Positions 20,911 through 31,247 of a DNA stretch of 64,000 bases are shown piece after piece (positions within the stretch are counted from its first letter, which is position 1; every line of letters begins with the position of its first letter). A model generated the notes under the pieces. It was not told the DNA's origin. It searched no databases and saw only the letters and a program-made list of their open reading frames with translations. The DNA comes from an uncultured Bacillaceae bacterium. GTDB taxonomy: Bacteria > Bacillota > Bacilli > Bacillales > Caldibacillaceae. The DNA lies in NCBI GenBank assembly GCA_937934645.1, contig CALGYZ010000023.1, forward strand, positions 1-64,000. The letters run 5' to 3'. The position numbers and the translations under genes were made by a program.

Positions 20911-20941
20911 TTTTGAGCCGTCAGGCCCGGAAAACAAAAAA

Positions 20942-20972
20942 AGGGCGGTTTGTGAAAATCACAAACCGTTTT
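20942..20972 (-). terminator. lonB terminator
   Basis: CGGTTTGTGA pairs with TCACAAACCG (20946-20968), followed on the minus strand by CCC and T7. It lies just after the lonB stop. Confidence 0.85.
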
Positions 20973-20991
20973 TGGGCTTGCAAAGGAGCTG

Positions 20992-22683
20992 CTAAACGCT
21001 TTCTTTTTTTTGTTTCTGATATTGAAAAGCTTGCCGGTGACTGTGTTCACCCGCAGAAACTGTCTTTTGATCCGGAAAGTCAACAAGGGCGCGTTCAAAG
21101 ACTTCTTTTAGATGATTGACGGGGACAACTTCAATCCCTTCGATCTGTTGGAGAAACGACTCCATATTTTCCTCCGGAAGGATTACTTTCTTCACTCCCG
21201 CATCCTTGGCCGCCCTAACTTTTGCATACAAACCGCCGACTTGTTTTACTTTCCCGTGAATGCTGATTTCACCGGTCAATGCAACAGTATGGCGGACGGG
21301 AATTTTATAAATGGCGGAATAAATACCTGTTGCCATGGCAATTCCTGCTGATGGACCGTCAACAGGAATCCCGCCGGGGAAGTTCACATGAATATCATAC
21401 TCATCAGCAGGAACACCAAAGGATCGTAAAATGGTGATGACATTTTCCACCGAACCTTTGGCCATGCTTTTCCGCCGGATAGACTTGGACCCGGTGCCAA
21501 TACTCTCTTCTTCAACAATTCCTGTAATATTAATTGTCCCTTTATCCCTGGCAGGAATTGCACTCACTTCTATTTCCAACAGCGCGCCGCTGTTCGGGCC
21601 GTAAACTGCCAATCCATTGACAACGCCGACTTCCGGTTTCGTATGTATCTTATGTTTAATACGGGGGGTTAACCGGCTGAAATGAATAATCCACTCAATA
21701 TCTTCATCCTTTATGTAATCCCTTTCATCCGTTATCGCCAGTCCCGCACATATTTGTACGATATTGACAGCCTCCCTGCCGTTTTTCGCATATAAGGCCA
21801 GTTTCTCCAATGCATAATCGCTCATTGTCAATTGAATTTTCTCAAGGGAACGTTTCGCCACTTGCTTAATTTCTTCTTTGGTCAGTTCGCGGAAAAATAT
21901 TTCCATACACCGGGAACGGATAGCTGGAGGAATTTCTTCGGGCGATCTTGTTGTGGCTCCAATCAGGCGGAAATCGGCCGGTAAACCGTTTTGAAAAATA
22001 TCGTGGATAAAATTCGGAATTTGATTGTTTTCTTCGCTGTAATACGCACTTTCAAAAAAAACTTTGCGGTCTTCCAATACTTTTAATAATTTATTCATCT
22101 GAATCGGATGTAATTCTCCGATTTCATCAATAAATAATACTCCGCCATGGGCATTTGTTACAGCTCCTTGCTTCGGTTGGGGAATTCCCGCCTGTCCCAT
22201 TGCCCCAGCTCCCTGATAAATGGGATCATGGACTGAACCAATCAGCGGATCGGCAATACCCCTTTCATCAAACCGTGCTGTTGTTGCGTCAAGCTCAACA
22301 AATTTGGCGTCCTTTTGAAACGGGGAATTTGGCATTTTCTTGGCTTCTTCCAAAACGAGCCGTGCCGCAGCCGTTTTACCGACACCAGGCGGTCCGTAAA
22401 TGATGACATGTTGGGGATTCGGCCCGCAGAGAGCCGCTTTCAATGCTTTCATTCCGTCTTCCTGGCCCACTATGTCATCAAAGCTTGTAGGTCTTACCTT
22501 TTCAGCAAGCGGTTCGGTCAGTTTTATTGAACGCAATTTTTGCAACTGCTCCATTTCTTTCTTCGACTCCCGGTCTATGGTGATCTTTTGTGTCCGTTGA
22601 TTTCTTAATAAATTCCAAAAATACAAGCCGATTATCATTCCGAATACGAGCTGGATGATCAAGACGACACCAGGTAAATTCAC
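20992..22683 (-). CDS. lonB: Sporulation Lon-like protease LonB
   Basis: A 563-residue membrane-anchored Lon paralogue. A single transmembrane helix covers residues 5-23, Walker A GPPGVGKT is at 97-104, and the C-terminal protease has the Ser in DGPSAGIAM and the Lys in GGLYAKV. It lacks the large LonA N-domain, as is usual for LonB. The start is GTG 22683 with GGAGGG 6 nt upstream. A sequence that fits the sigma-F consensus completely lies upstream, consistent with forespore expression known for B. subtilis lonB. Confidence 0.95.
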   Translation of the reverse strand: MNLPGVVLIIQLVFGMIIGLYFWNLLRNQRTQKITIDRESKKEMEQLQKLRSIKLTEPLAEKVRPTSFDDIVGQEDGMKALKAALCGPNPQHVIIYGPPGVGKTAAARLVLEEAKKMPNSPFQKDAKFVELDATTARFDERGIADPLIGSVHDPIYQGAGAMGQAGIPQPKQGAVTNAHGGVLFIDEIGELHPIQMNKLLKVLEDRKVFFESAYYSEENNQIPNFIHDIFQNGLPADFRLIGATTRSPEEIPPAIRSRCMEIFFRELTKEEIKQVAKRSLEKIQLTMSDYALEKLALYAKNGREAVNIVQICAGLAITDERDYIKDEDIEWIIHFSRLTPRIKHKIHTKPEVGVVNGLAVYGPNSGALLEIEVSAIPARDKGTINITGIVEEESIGTGSKSIRRKSMAKGSVENVITILRSFGVPADEYDIHVNFPGGIPVDGPSAGIAMATGIYSAIYKIPVRHTVALTGEISIHGKVKQVGGLYAKVRAAKDAGVKKVILPEENMESFLQQIEGIEVVPVNHLKEVFERALVDFPDQKTVSAGEHSHRQAFQYQKQKKESV

Positions 22684-22715
22684 TGTTTTCCCTCCATAAA
22701 AAATTTTGTGTTCAT

Positions 22716-22745
22716 TAGTATCTCCTTATCAGGAGCGGAATAAAC
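22716..22745 (-). promoter_or_regulatory. Sigma-F promoter of lonB
   Basis: GTTTA (22745-22741), 15 nt, then GGAGATACTA (22725-22716). This fits the sigma-F consensus GYWTA-N15-GGNRANANTW at every defined position. The expected start site near 22709 gives a leader of about 26 nt containing the GGAGGG site of lonB. Confidence 0.8.
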
Positions 22746-22782
22746 AAAAATATGGAAGGAAAACATCGCTGATACAAAAACA

Positions 22783-22846
22783 AAAAGGGTCCCGGCCAAT
22801 CATCATTTTGAATGTTTCTTGATGATCGACAGGTTACCCTTTTTGG
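22783..22846 (-). terminator. clpX terminator
   Basis: AAAAAGGGT and ACCCTTTTT flank an inner ATCATC/GATGAT hairpin. On the minus strand the outer stem ends in T5. It lies immediately after the clpX stop. Confidence 0.7.
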
Positions 22847-24112
22847 TTACGCAGATGTTTTTTCTTCACCCCGGACGACAGTACCGTCTTTTAAAACTAA
22901 CTGCGGAAATTTATTTTCCGTTACGGTTTCCTTTGTAATGATACATTTTGCAATATCATCCCGGGAAGGTATATCGTACATAACATCCAGCATGATTGAT
23001 TCAATGATGGACCGGAGTCCGCGGGCACCCGTTTTCCGTTCAATTGCCTTTTTCGCAATTTCACGCAAAGCTTCTTCTTCAAATTCCAGCTCAACATTGT
23101 CCATTTCCAGCAGTTTTTGATACTGTTTTACGAGGGCATTTTTCGGTTTTGTTAAAATCTCTACCAGAGCATCTTCGTCGAGCTTTTCCAAAGTGGCTAT
23201 GACAGGAAGACGGCCGATAAACTCCGGAATCAGGCCGAATTGAAGCAAATCTTCCGGCAGTACATGGGATAGCAACTCTTTTTCATCCACTTCAGCTTTT
23301 GTGGAATCCGCTCCAAAACCGATGACCTTTTTCCCGAGGCGGCGTTTAATAATTTGTTCGATTCCGTCAAAAGCTCCGCCAACGATAAAAAGAATATTGG
23401 TTGTATCGATTTGGATAAATTCCTGATGCGGATGTTTCCTTCCACCCTGCGGCGGCACACTTGCTAAGGTACCTTCTAAAATTTTTAACAGTGCCTGTTG
23501 GACACCTTCACCGGATACATCCCTTGTAATCGAAGGATTTTCCGATTTCCGGGCTATTTTATCAATTTCATCAATATAAATAATCCCTTTCTCGGCACGT
23601 TCCACATCATAGTCAGCCGCCTGGATCAGTTTTAGCAAGATATTTTCGACATCTTCACCGACATAACCGGCTTCAGTTAATGATGTTGCATCCGCAATGG
23701 CGAACGGAACATTTAAAATGCGGGCCAGCGTTTGTGCCAAAAGTGTTTTTCCGCTTCCTGTCGGTCCGATTAAACATATATTACTTTTTGCCAGTTCAAC
23801 ATCATCGACCTTGCTTCTCGTATTAATCCGTTTGTAATGGTTGTATACGGCTACGGCAAGAGTTTTCTTCGCGCGTTCCTGGCCGATAACATATTCTTCC
23901 AATATATCAAAGATTTCCGCCGGTTTTGGAATATCTTTGAAGTCAAACTCTTCGTCTGCGCCAAGTTCCTCTTCAACAATTTCGGTGCATAATTCAATAC
24001 ACTCATCACATATATAGACACCGGGCCCGGCGACAAGCTTACGGACCTGATCTTGGGACTTGCCGCAAAACGAGCATTTTAACTGGCCTTTTTCGTCATT
24101 AAATTTGAACAT
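22847..24112 (-). CDS. clpX: ATP-dependent Clp protease ATP-binding subunit ClpX
   Basis: A 421-residue AAA+ unfoldase that feeds ClpP. The N-terminal zinc-binding domain has C13, C16, C35 and C38; Walker A GPTGSGKT is near 115-122, Walker B is IIYIDEIDK near 178, and the ClpP-docking loop IGF is in KKVIGFGAD. The start at ATG 24112 has AAGGGG 8 nt upstream; a GTG at 24121 is closer to the site. Monocistronic between two terminators. Confidence 0.97.
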   Translation of the reverse strand: MFKFNDEKGQLKCSFCGKSQDQVRKLVAGPGVYICDECIELCTEIVEEELGADEEFDFKDIPKPAEIFDILEEYVIGQERAKKTLAVAVYNHYKRINTRSKVDDVELAKSNICLIGPTGSGKTLLAQTLARILNVPFAIADATSLTEAGYVGEDVENILLKLIQAADYDVERAEKGIIYIDEIDKIARKSENPSITRDVSGEGVQQALLKILEGTLASVPPQGGRKHPHQEFIQIDTTNILFIVGGAFDGIEQIIKRRLGKKVIGFGADSTKAEVDEKELLSHVLPEDLLQFGLIPEFIGRLPVIATLEKLDEDALVEILTKPKNALVKQYQKLLEMDNVELEFEEEALREIAKKAIERKTGARGLRSIIESIMLDVMYDIPSRDDIAKCIITKETVTENKFPQLVLKDGTVVRGEEKTSA

Positions 24113-24472
24113 TTTTTTCACCCCTTATTTTTTACCCTGTAAATCTTTTCAATAAACTGCACGTATGTTCCCTTATTATGCGGATGTCTTGATTATATGT
24201 CTTGTTAATATGACGGATTGTAAACGAATTTTTTTAAAAAGAAATAACTTTTTATTATGTATATGGATTGTAACATATTGTTACTCAAATAAAAAATAAA
24301 ACGATTGATGATAATATGTATAGTCTCTGCAAAAGAATTTTATTAATAAAAGGTAAAAATAGGACAGGATATATGATTGAAAAAAGGAAAAAACCGCCGT
24401 AAATCTGGATAAAACAAGGCACGAAATGCTATCGCGCCTTGTTTTTCCCCTGGTGTCAACAAGTGTTATATA
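24113..24472. other. clpX upstream region with a 15-bp palindrome
   Basis: This 360-bp AT-rich gap holds the tig terminator, a perfect palindrome GTAACA-TAT-TGTTAC at 24270-24284, and a TATAAT at 24192-24197 with no good minus-35. No CIRCE or CtsR operator was found. No ORF. Confidence 0.5.
24413..24447 (-). terminator. tig terminator
   Basis: CAAGGC (24415-24420) pairs with GCCTTG (24436-24441). The minus strand continues with TTTT after the stem. Confidence 0.6.
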
Positions 24473-25819
24473 TTACTCATCTTCCTTTTCCGCATTTTCG
24501 CCTTCAGAGTCAATCTTTTCTTCACTTTCATTCTTTTCTACAGTTTTGCTGTGATCGACAAGCAGTTGAACGGCTTTGTTGAATTTGAGTTCATCCCTGA
24601 TGCTGTCCGTATTGCCGAGAATTTTCTTAATCTGGTCAACCTCAAGATTGTAGGTTTCGGACATCTTTTTCAATTCTTCTTCCACTTCTTCATCCGTAAC
24701 CTCAATATTTTCTTCTTTGGCAATAGCCTCCAATGTCAGGCTGACACGTACCCTTTTTTCTGCATCTTTTCTCATTGATTCTTTTAATGTATCTTCATCC
24801 TGACCGGTGAATTGGCTGTACAATTCAAGATTCAATCCTTGTTGTGCCAAGCGTTGTTCCAGCTCCCGAAGCATGCGTTCCTGTTCATTTTCAATCATGA
24901 TCTCAGGAATATCGATTTCAGCGTTTTCAGCGGCCTGTTCGATGAGCGCATTTTCACGGGCATGTTTTGCCTGATGTTCTTTTTCTTCTTTCAGACGGTT
25001 TTTGATTTTTTCTCTCAACGCATCCAAAGTTTCAACTTCATCATCGACATCGACCGCAAATTCGTCATTCAATTCTGGTAATTCCTTTACTTTTACTTCA
25101 TGTACTTTCACTTTGAATACCGCAGGCTTTCCTTCCAATTCTTTTGCATGGTATTCTTCCGGGAATGTAACGTTTATTTCTTTTTCGTCACCTGCTTTTA
25201 CGCCAACTAACTGATCTTCAAATCCCGGAATAAATGAACCGGAACCGAGTTCAAGAGCATAGTTTTCCGCTTTACCGCCTTCGAAGGCTTCACCATCAAC
25301 AAATCCTTCAAAGTCGATAACGACCGTATCGCCATTTTCTGCAGGTTCGTCTTCTTTAACGACCAGCTCTGCATGTCTCTCCTGCAGCTGTTTTAATTCA
25401 TTTTCCACATCTTCATCCGTAACTTCGATATCAAACTTTTCAACTTCAAGGCCTTTATATTCTCCAAGTTTGACTTCCGGTTTCACCGTTACTTCAGCGG
25501 TAAAGATCAAAGGTTGTCCTTTACCGATTTGTTCAATATCGATTTGCGGCTGGGATACCGGTTCAATTCCTGTTTCTTCTACCGCTCCCGCATATGCTTC
25601 AGGAAGTATAATATCAAGGGCATCTTGATAAAGGGCTTCCACACCAAATCTTTGTTCAAAGATCACACGCGGTACTTTCCCTTTACGGAAGCCGGGCACA
25701 GTTACTTGTTTTTGAACTTTTTTAAACGCCTGATCCAGTGCTTGATTAAATTTTTCCGCATCCACTTCTACCGTCAACTTACCTTGGTTACCTTCCAACT
25801 TTTCCCATTTTGCAGACAT
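24473..25819 (-). CDS. tig: Trigger factor
   Basis: A 448-residue ribosome-associated chaperone and prolyl isomerase. The N-terminal ribosome-binding domain carries the signature GFRKGKVPR near 44-52, the FKBP domain covers about 160-245, and the C-terminal chaperone arms follow. The tail is extended by about 20 acidic residues beyond the usual end, with a Glu/Lys/Asp-rich sequence, so it is longer than B. subtilis Tig (424). The start at 25819 has GGAGGG 7 nt upstream. Confidence 0.96.
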   Translation of the reverse strand: MSAKWEKLEGNQGKLTVEVDAEKFNQALDQAFKKVQKQVTVPGFRKGKVPRVIFEQRFGVEALYQDALDIILPEAYAGAVEETGIEPVSQPQIDIEQIGKGQPLIFTAEVTVKPEVKLGEYKGLEVEKFDIEVTDEDVENELKQLQERHAELVVKEDEPAENGDTVVIDFEGFVDGEAFEGGKAENYALELGSGSFIPGFEDQLVGVKAGDEKEINVTFPEEYHAKELEGKPAVFKVKVHEVKVKELPELNDEFAVDVDDEVETLDALREKIKNRLKEEKEHQAKHARENALIEQAAENAEIDIPEIMIENEQERMLRELEQRLAQQGLNLELYSQFTGQDEDTLKESMRKDAEKRVRVSLTLEAIAKEENIEVTDEEVEEELKKMSETYNLEVDQIKKILGNTDSIRDELKFNKAVQLLVDHSKTVEKNESEEKIDSEGENAEKEDE

Positions 25820-26063
25820 ACCGTTTCCCTCCAACAACTATTTATGAAAATCTGATCATTGTTCTTGTATGTAGACCTTGTTCTTTGTTCTGAAAGGACA
25901 ATGCGGTTATGAGGCGGTCCTTTGGAACAAACACAAGGTATATGGGCAAAGAACACATAATTTTAACTATATCATTATAACACAGGTACCGGTTGTTTCA
26001 ACATAAAACAAAAAAATAAAAACATATACGGCGAAAAAATACTGTTCATGAGCCGCAGCAACA

Positions 26064-27050
26064 TTATAATTTAAATTGATGGTCAACATCTTTAATAAAC
26101 TGTGCCGTTTCCTTGAGCTCCTGTTCATCAATATCCCTATATATTTTTAATGTTTGAGCTGGTTCATATCCAGGATTCATATAGGATTCCACAACGAATG
26201 TAATGGCTGCCGCCCACAGTTTTGGATTTTGAAATTGCATTTCAAGCGGATATACAGTAAAAAAGAACCGGTCACATAAAGTAATGGCATATTCATACAT
26301 GCTCGGGTTGATGTGGGCAAGATGCTTTTCTAGAAGCCGTTTCACTTCCAGGGTAAAAGGCACGTGCTGAACTTCGGCATATTCCCGGATATTTATTGTA
26401 ACTTTCCGGCTGAACTTGTGCACATCAACTGTTTGCGAGATTCCCTTTACCTTCATATCATTTAATAAAATTGTTTTAATAAAAGGGTTTTTCGAATCAT
26501 CACTCAAAAATTGCCGGAAGTCATCCATACAGCTCAAGATTTCATCTTTTGTCAAACGGACGAGTTGATTAATCACGGTCTTGGTGTCCCCGTTAAACAA
26601 GTCCTCTGTATTTTTACAGTCTCGGTTTTTTTCTTCCGGCATTTTTTTAGCCAGCCGGTACAAATCTTTATATTGCTGGATTTTATGGGCAGGGATTTGG
26701 TTTTCCTCCAGCAGCATTGTTAACAATGATTCAATTTTTTTATATTCATGGAGCTGGAAGAGAACGGTGATGTAGAGCTCAACCGTTTCAAAATAGTCGC
26801 CTGTTCCTGAATGCAACATCTCTTCCAATGTCTCTTTTGCTTCTTTCAAGTTCCCCTGATGAATATAAGCACCGGCAAGCGTATACAAAATATGCTCATT
26901 TCCAGGATCAACTTCCTTTGCATCCCGTAAGTAGCCGATCGCATCCTCCACATTTCCCTTGCTTAAACTTTCCCTTCCCTTTTCCAAAAGTCTCCACTGT
27001 AAATTCGGAAAGGGGATAATTTTCCTCCTTATAGGATGTTCTTCACTCAT
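26064..27050 (-). CDS. ysoA: TPR-repeat protein YsoA
   Basis: A 328-residue soluble protein. Tetratricopeptide-type helices cover about 15-130 (GNVEDAIGYLRDAKEVDPGN and GNLKEAKETLEEMLHSGT), and an unrecognised C-terminal domain follows. Position next to tig matches B. subtilis ysoA. Start codon choice is weak: ATG 27050 has only GGGA upstream, and an in-frame GTG exists at 27065. Function unknown; TPR repeats suggest a protein-binding role. Confidence 0.85.
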   Translation of the reverse strand: MSEEHPIRRKIIPFPNLQWRLLEKGRESLSKGNVEDAIGYLRDAKEVDPGNEHILYTLAGAYIHQGNLKEAKETLEEMLHSGTGDYFETVELYITVLFQLHEYKKIESLLTMLLEENQIPAHKIQQYKDLYRLAKKMPEEKNRDCKNTEDLFNGDTKTVINQLVRLTKDEILSCMDDFRQFLSDDSKNPFIKTILLNDMKVKGISQTVDVHKFSRKVTINIREYAEVQHVPFTLEVKRLLEKHLAHINPSMYEYAITLCDRFFFTVYPLEMQFQNPKLWAAAITFVVESYMNPGYEPAQTLKIYRDIDEQELKETAQFIKDVDHQFKL

Positions 27051-27456
27051 CACTTGGAATCCCACACTTTAAAACGCATTTTCGTCGTTAATTGATTAAA
27101 TTTTACTCCGGTTTAAAACCACTTAAGATTTTGAAAACCGGTGAAAATATTACAGTCTTACATGTCTCCACCGGATATGAAAATTGCTGGTCTGAAGGAT
27201 CAGGCCAGCACGTAATAAACAGCTGAAAACCGGATCCCGGGAGGGTAAAACTTAAATAAAGAAATGACAATGTAATTGAAATGTAAAACTTGTAAATATC
27301 CGTTAATGTTACAACATCTTATATTATTGCATATTTTAGCAGTAAATCAAAATAATTTTTAGATTCATACCGAAATTAACAGGATTCCAGTCCTTTCGAA
27401 TCAAAATTTACCTAAATGTAGAAATGTAAAGGACAGATTCCGATAACTCCGTCAAT

Positions 27457-27486
27457 AAAAAAACGAACCTCACAACCGTGAAGCTC
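27457..27486 (-). terminator. Orphan intrinsic terminator
   Basis: On the minus strand a 9-bp stem (GAGCTTCAC with GTGAGGTTC, two G-U pairs), loop GGTT, then T7. It lies 364 nt after the phospho-glucosidase gene with no gene between, so it may end that mRNA or a separate non-coding RNA. Confidence 0.6.
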
Positions 27487-27741
27487 ATTCATATTTTCCG
27501 CATTCGCATTATTTCGTTTTGCCAATATTTTATAAAACAGATCTGTTCATGGTTACTATAATCTTAAAAACCGGTATATTTTTATAATTATTCAAAAAAT
27601 ATTTTCCATGTTTTATGAATTTATCATAAATATGACTTTTTGTAAAACATATTCAATTCTTATAAAAGATGGTTCAGATAGTATATTTAGTTTACTGCTT
27701 CACTCCGGACTTTTCCATATTTATAATCGGGTAACAGAAAT

Positions 27742-27782
27742 CCCCGTTGAACAGCTGTTAAATTGACAGTTATTCAACGGGG
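27742..27782. terminator. Long hairpin downstream of the GH1 gene
   Basis: A perfect 10-bp stem, CCCCGTTGAA with TTCAACGGGG, encloses a partial inner pairing (AGCTGT/ACAGTT). No clean T-run follows on either strand, so it may stabilise an mRNA end rather than terminate. Confidence 0.4.
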
Positions 27783-27849
27783 AAAACTTTATGGCGTAAG
27801 TTTGAGCGGTGTCTGATAATACAGAAAGCTTATAATTCCAATACTGGAT

Positions 27850-29600
<1,751 letters not shown>

Positions 29601-30332
29601 ATGTTTACACATGATATTATCGCATCCTTAAACGAACTGGAAACTTCCATATACAACTACATCATTCAAAATGCCGAAAAAATTCCTTACATGCGGATCC
29701 GGGAACTGGCTGCTGAAACCCATGTGTCCACTGCAACAATTTTACGTTTTTGCAAAAAAGTGAATTGTGAAGGCTTTTCTGAATTTAAAGTGAAGCTGAA
29801 GATGCATCTTGAAAAGCAAAAAAAGACAGTTTTAAAAAGCGCGAAGCATTCCGTCATCGAGTTTTTTGAAAGGACTTTGAAAGGGAATTTAGATGAAGAA
29901 ATCAATGCGGCGGTGAATTTTATAAACAAAGCGGAAACAATTATTTTTATAGGAATCGGCAGTTCGGGAATTCTCGCGGAATACGGAGCCAGATATTTTT
30001 CCAGTTTCGGTAAATTTACTATGTACATCAAAGATCCGTTTTTTCCGATACATAATGTTGCAAAAAATAGTGCAACAATAGCATTGTCCGTGTCAGGCGA
30101 AACTGATTTAACTATTACACTTCTCAACCGGTTGAAACAAGAAGGAAGTAAAATTGTAAGTATTACCAACAATAAACATTCTACAATCGCAAAAATGTCT
30201 GAAGTCAACATTTCTTATTATGTAACGGAAGAAATACATGATAACACAAATATCACGACTCAAATTCCGGCCATGTTTATTTTAGAGTCCATCGCCCGGG
30301 ATTTATATAATCAAAATACAGAAAAAGAATAA
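29601..30332 (+). CDS. MurR/RpiR family transcriptional regulator
   Basis: A 243-residue regulator. An N-terminal helix-turn-helix covers about residues 10-70 (MRIRELAAETHVSTATILRFCKK region), and a SIS sugar-phosphate-binding domain covers about 95-230 (FIGIGSSG, SVSGETDLT). The start is set at ATG 29601 because AAGGAG is at 29582-29587 and the predicted transcript begins near 29567; the ATG at 29574 would be nearly leaderless. It likely senses a phospho-sugar related to the substrate of the adjacent hydrolase and controls that gene. Confidence 0.88.
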   Translation: MFTHDIIASLNELETSIYNYIIQNAEKIPYMRIRELAAETHVSTATILRFCKKVNCEGFSEFKVKLKMHLEKQKKTVLKSAKHSVIEFFERTLKGNLDEEINAAVNFINKAETIIFIGIGSSGILAEYGARYFSSFGKFTMYIKDPFFPIHNVAKNSATIALSVSGETDLTITLLNRLKQEGSKIVSITNNKHSTIAKMSEVNISYYVTEEIHDNTNITTQIPAMFILESIARDLYNQNTEKE

Positions 30333-30400
30333 ACACAAACAAGTCTTTGAGTGGATGATGAACTGATCTTGTGTTTAATAAACCTAATTTCAATACAGGT

Positions 30401-30430
30401 GCAAAACATATTTTTGTTTTGCCCTTTCTT
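30401..30430 (+). terminator. Probable terminator of the rpiR-type gene
   Basis: GCAAAACA (30401-30408) pairs with TGTTTTGC (30415-30422), followed by CCTTTCTTT. It lies 69 nt after the stop codon. Confidence 0.5.
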
Positions 30431-30432
30431 TA

Positions 30433-30558
30433 TCAACAAAACCTGAGCCAAGTATGAATATTTACATTTTCTTTTGCAAGTACCGGTTGGAACATAACTC
30501 CGCTGATTAAGCTTAAAACCATATCAATCAAAAAAATCAGCACGTTTTATCGACTTCA
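30433..30558 (-). pseudogene. Possible remnant of a small secreted-protein gene
   Basis: A strong GGAGGTGA (30566-30559) precedes a short frame that begins MKSIKRADFF and stops. Past a T7 run (30536-30530) another frame continues as LIDMVLSLISGVMFQPVLAKENVN to a stop at 30433. Deleting one T would join them into a signal-peptide-like sequence ending in VLA-K. No homologue recognised. This could be chance; low confidence. Confidence 0.25.
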
Positions 30559-30705
30559 TCACCTCCGGTTTTCAAGCACTGCCTAAGCTAATGCAAAGTT
30601 GGCCTGAAAATAAGCGGAGGGGGGTAAATAACGGATATCAGTAAGTTTATTTGGTCAATCTTAGTGTGAAACGAGATAAAAAGATGTCTTTTTCCCTAGA
30701 TTTCT

Positions 30706-30755
30706 ATTAAAAAACACGTCAAAAAAACCGATTGAAAATCGTTTTTTTGACGTGT
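30706..30755 (-). terminator. Terminator of tRNA-Arg(CCU)
   Basis: A very long stem: ACACGTCAAAAAA pairs with TTTTTTGACGTGT and the centre closes CGATT/AATCG (30714-30755). The minus strand follows with T6. Confidence 0.85.
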
Positions 30756-30793
30756 CTTCCGGGAATTTTTTCACATTTGTTTTTACTTCGCTA

Positions 30794-30867
30794 CGTCCCA
30801 GGAGAGATTTGAACTCCCGACCTACAGCTTAGGAGGCTGTTGCTCTATCCAACTGAGCTACTGGGAC
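30794..30867 (-). tRNA. tRNA-Arg (anticodon CCU)
   Basis: Acceptor arms GTCCCAG and CTGGGAC pair. The anticodon stem ACAGC/GCTGT encloses loop CTCCTAA, so the anticodon is CCU and it reads AGG. The T-arm GGGAGTTCAAATCTCTC is intact. Length 74 nt; no encoded CCA. It has its own promoter and terminator. Confidence 0.95.
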
Positions 30868-30904
30868 ATTAAAAAAAGCGTTATAACCAATTCAGGCAAC
30901 TAAT

Positions 30905-30933
30905 ATTCTAACATAACAGGATCCTTTGCTCAA
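30905..30933 (-). promoter_or_regulatory. Promoter of tRNA-Arg(CCU)
   Basis: TTGAGC (30933-30928) and TAGAAT (30910-30905) are separated by 17 nt. It lies 38 nt upstream of the mature 5' end. Confidence 0.7.
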
Positions 30934-30984
30934 TAGTTTATTCCCGCAAACAAAATCCGTTCGTTTTTATGAACGGGAATAAAA

Positions 30985-31016
30985 TAGAAAAAGACTCTTG
31001 AAAAACAAGAGTCTTA
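30985..31016 (-). terminator. Terminator of tRNA-Arg(UCU)
   Basis: AAGACTCTTG and CAAGAGTCTT pair perfectly (30991-31000 with 31006-31015) around a T5 loop; T5 follows on the minus strand. Confidence 0.85.
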
Positions 31017-31018
31017 AG

Positions 31019-31092
<74 letters not shown>

Positions 31093-31123
31093 ATACAAGG
31101 TGTGTTCAATTAAGACATTAATT

Positions 31124-31152
31124 ATTATACACCTCATTTTATAAAATGTCAA
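31124..31152 (-). promoter_or_regulatory. Consensus promoter of tRNA-Arg(UCU)
   Basis: TTGACA (31152-31147), exactly 17 nt, TATAAT (31129-31124): a perfect sigma-A promoter, as expected for a stable RNA. Confidence 0.9.
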
Positions 31153-31157
31153 CAGAA

Positions 31158-31192
31158 TTCATCAGAAAAGTGGTGACAACTTTTCTGATGAA
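31158..31192. terminator. Perfect 14-bp hairpin after ysnB
   Basis: Bases 31158-31171 pair completely with 31179-31192 around a 7-nt loop. It ends the ysnB region and abuts the minus-35 of the tRNA promoter. There is no T-run on either strand, so it is an atypical terminator or a processing or operator site. Confidence 0.5.
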
Positions 31193-31247
31193 TAGCATCC
31201 TTGCTATATTAATTAAATCACATATTTTTATTTTTTTCAATAGTTTT

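Larger units (their letters stand above)
27066..27849. other. Gene-poor AT-rich stretch with several hairpins
   Basis: No coding frame of note on either strand. Four dyads stand out: an 8-bp stem with CCGG ends at 27108-27142; a 10-bp stem at 27185-27208; a terminator-like hairpin at 27457-27486; and a long stem at 27742-27782. B. subtilis carries the leu-ilv genes near this position, from memory; here nothing of them is seen. Confidence 0.6.

Noticed and set aside
24113..24472. CIRCE or CtsR operators before clpX
   Set aside because: No TTAGCACTC inverted repeat and no tandem GGTCAAA were found.
27742..27782. RAT-type antiterminator site for a BglG-family regulator
   Set aside because: The hairpin lies downstream of the GH1 gene and lacks the RAT consensus bases; no BglG-type gene is near.
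29687..30211. 174-codon minus-strand ORF opposite the RpiR-type gene
   Set aside because: Antisense shadow of a clear HTH-SIS gene, with no domain or ribosome site of its own.
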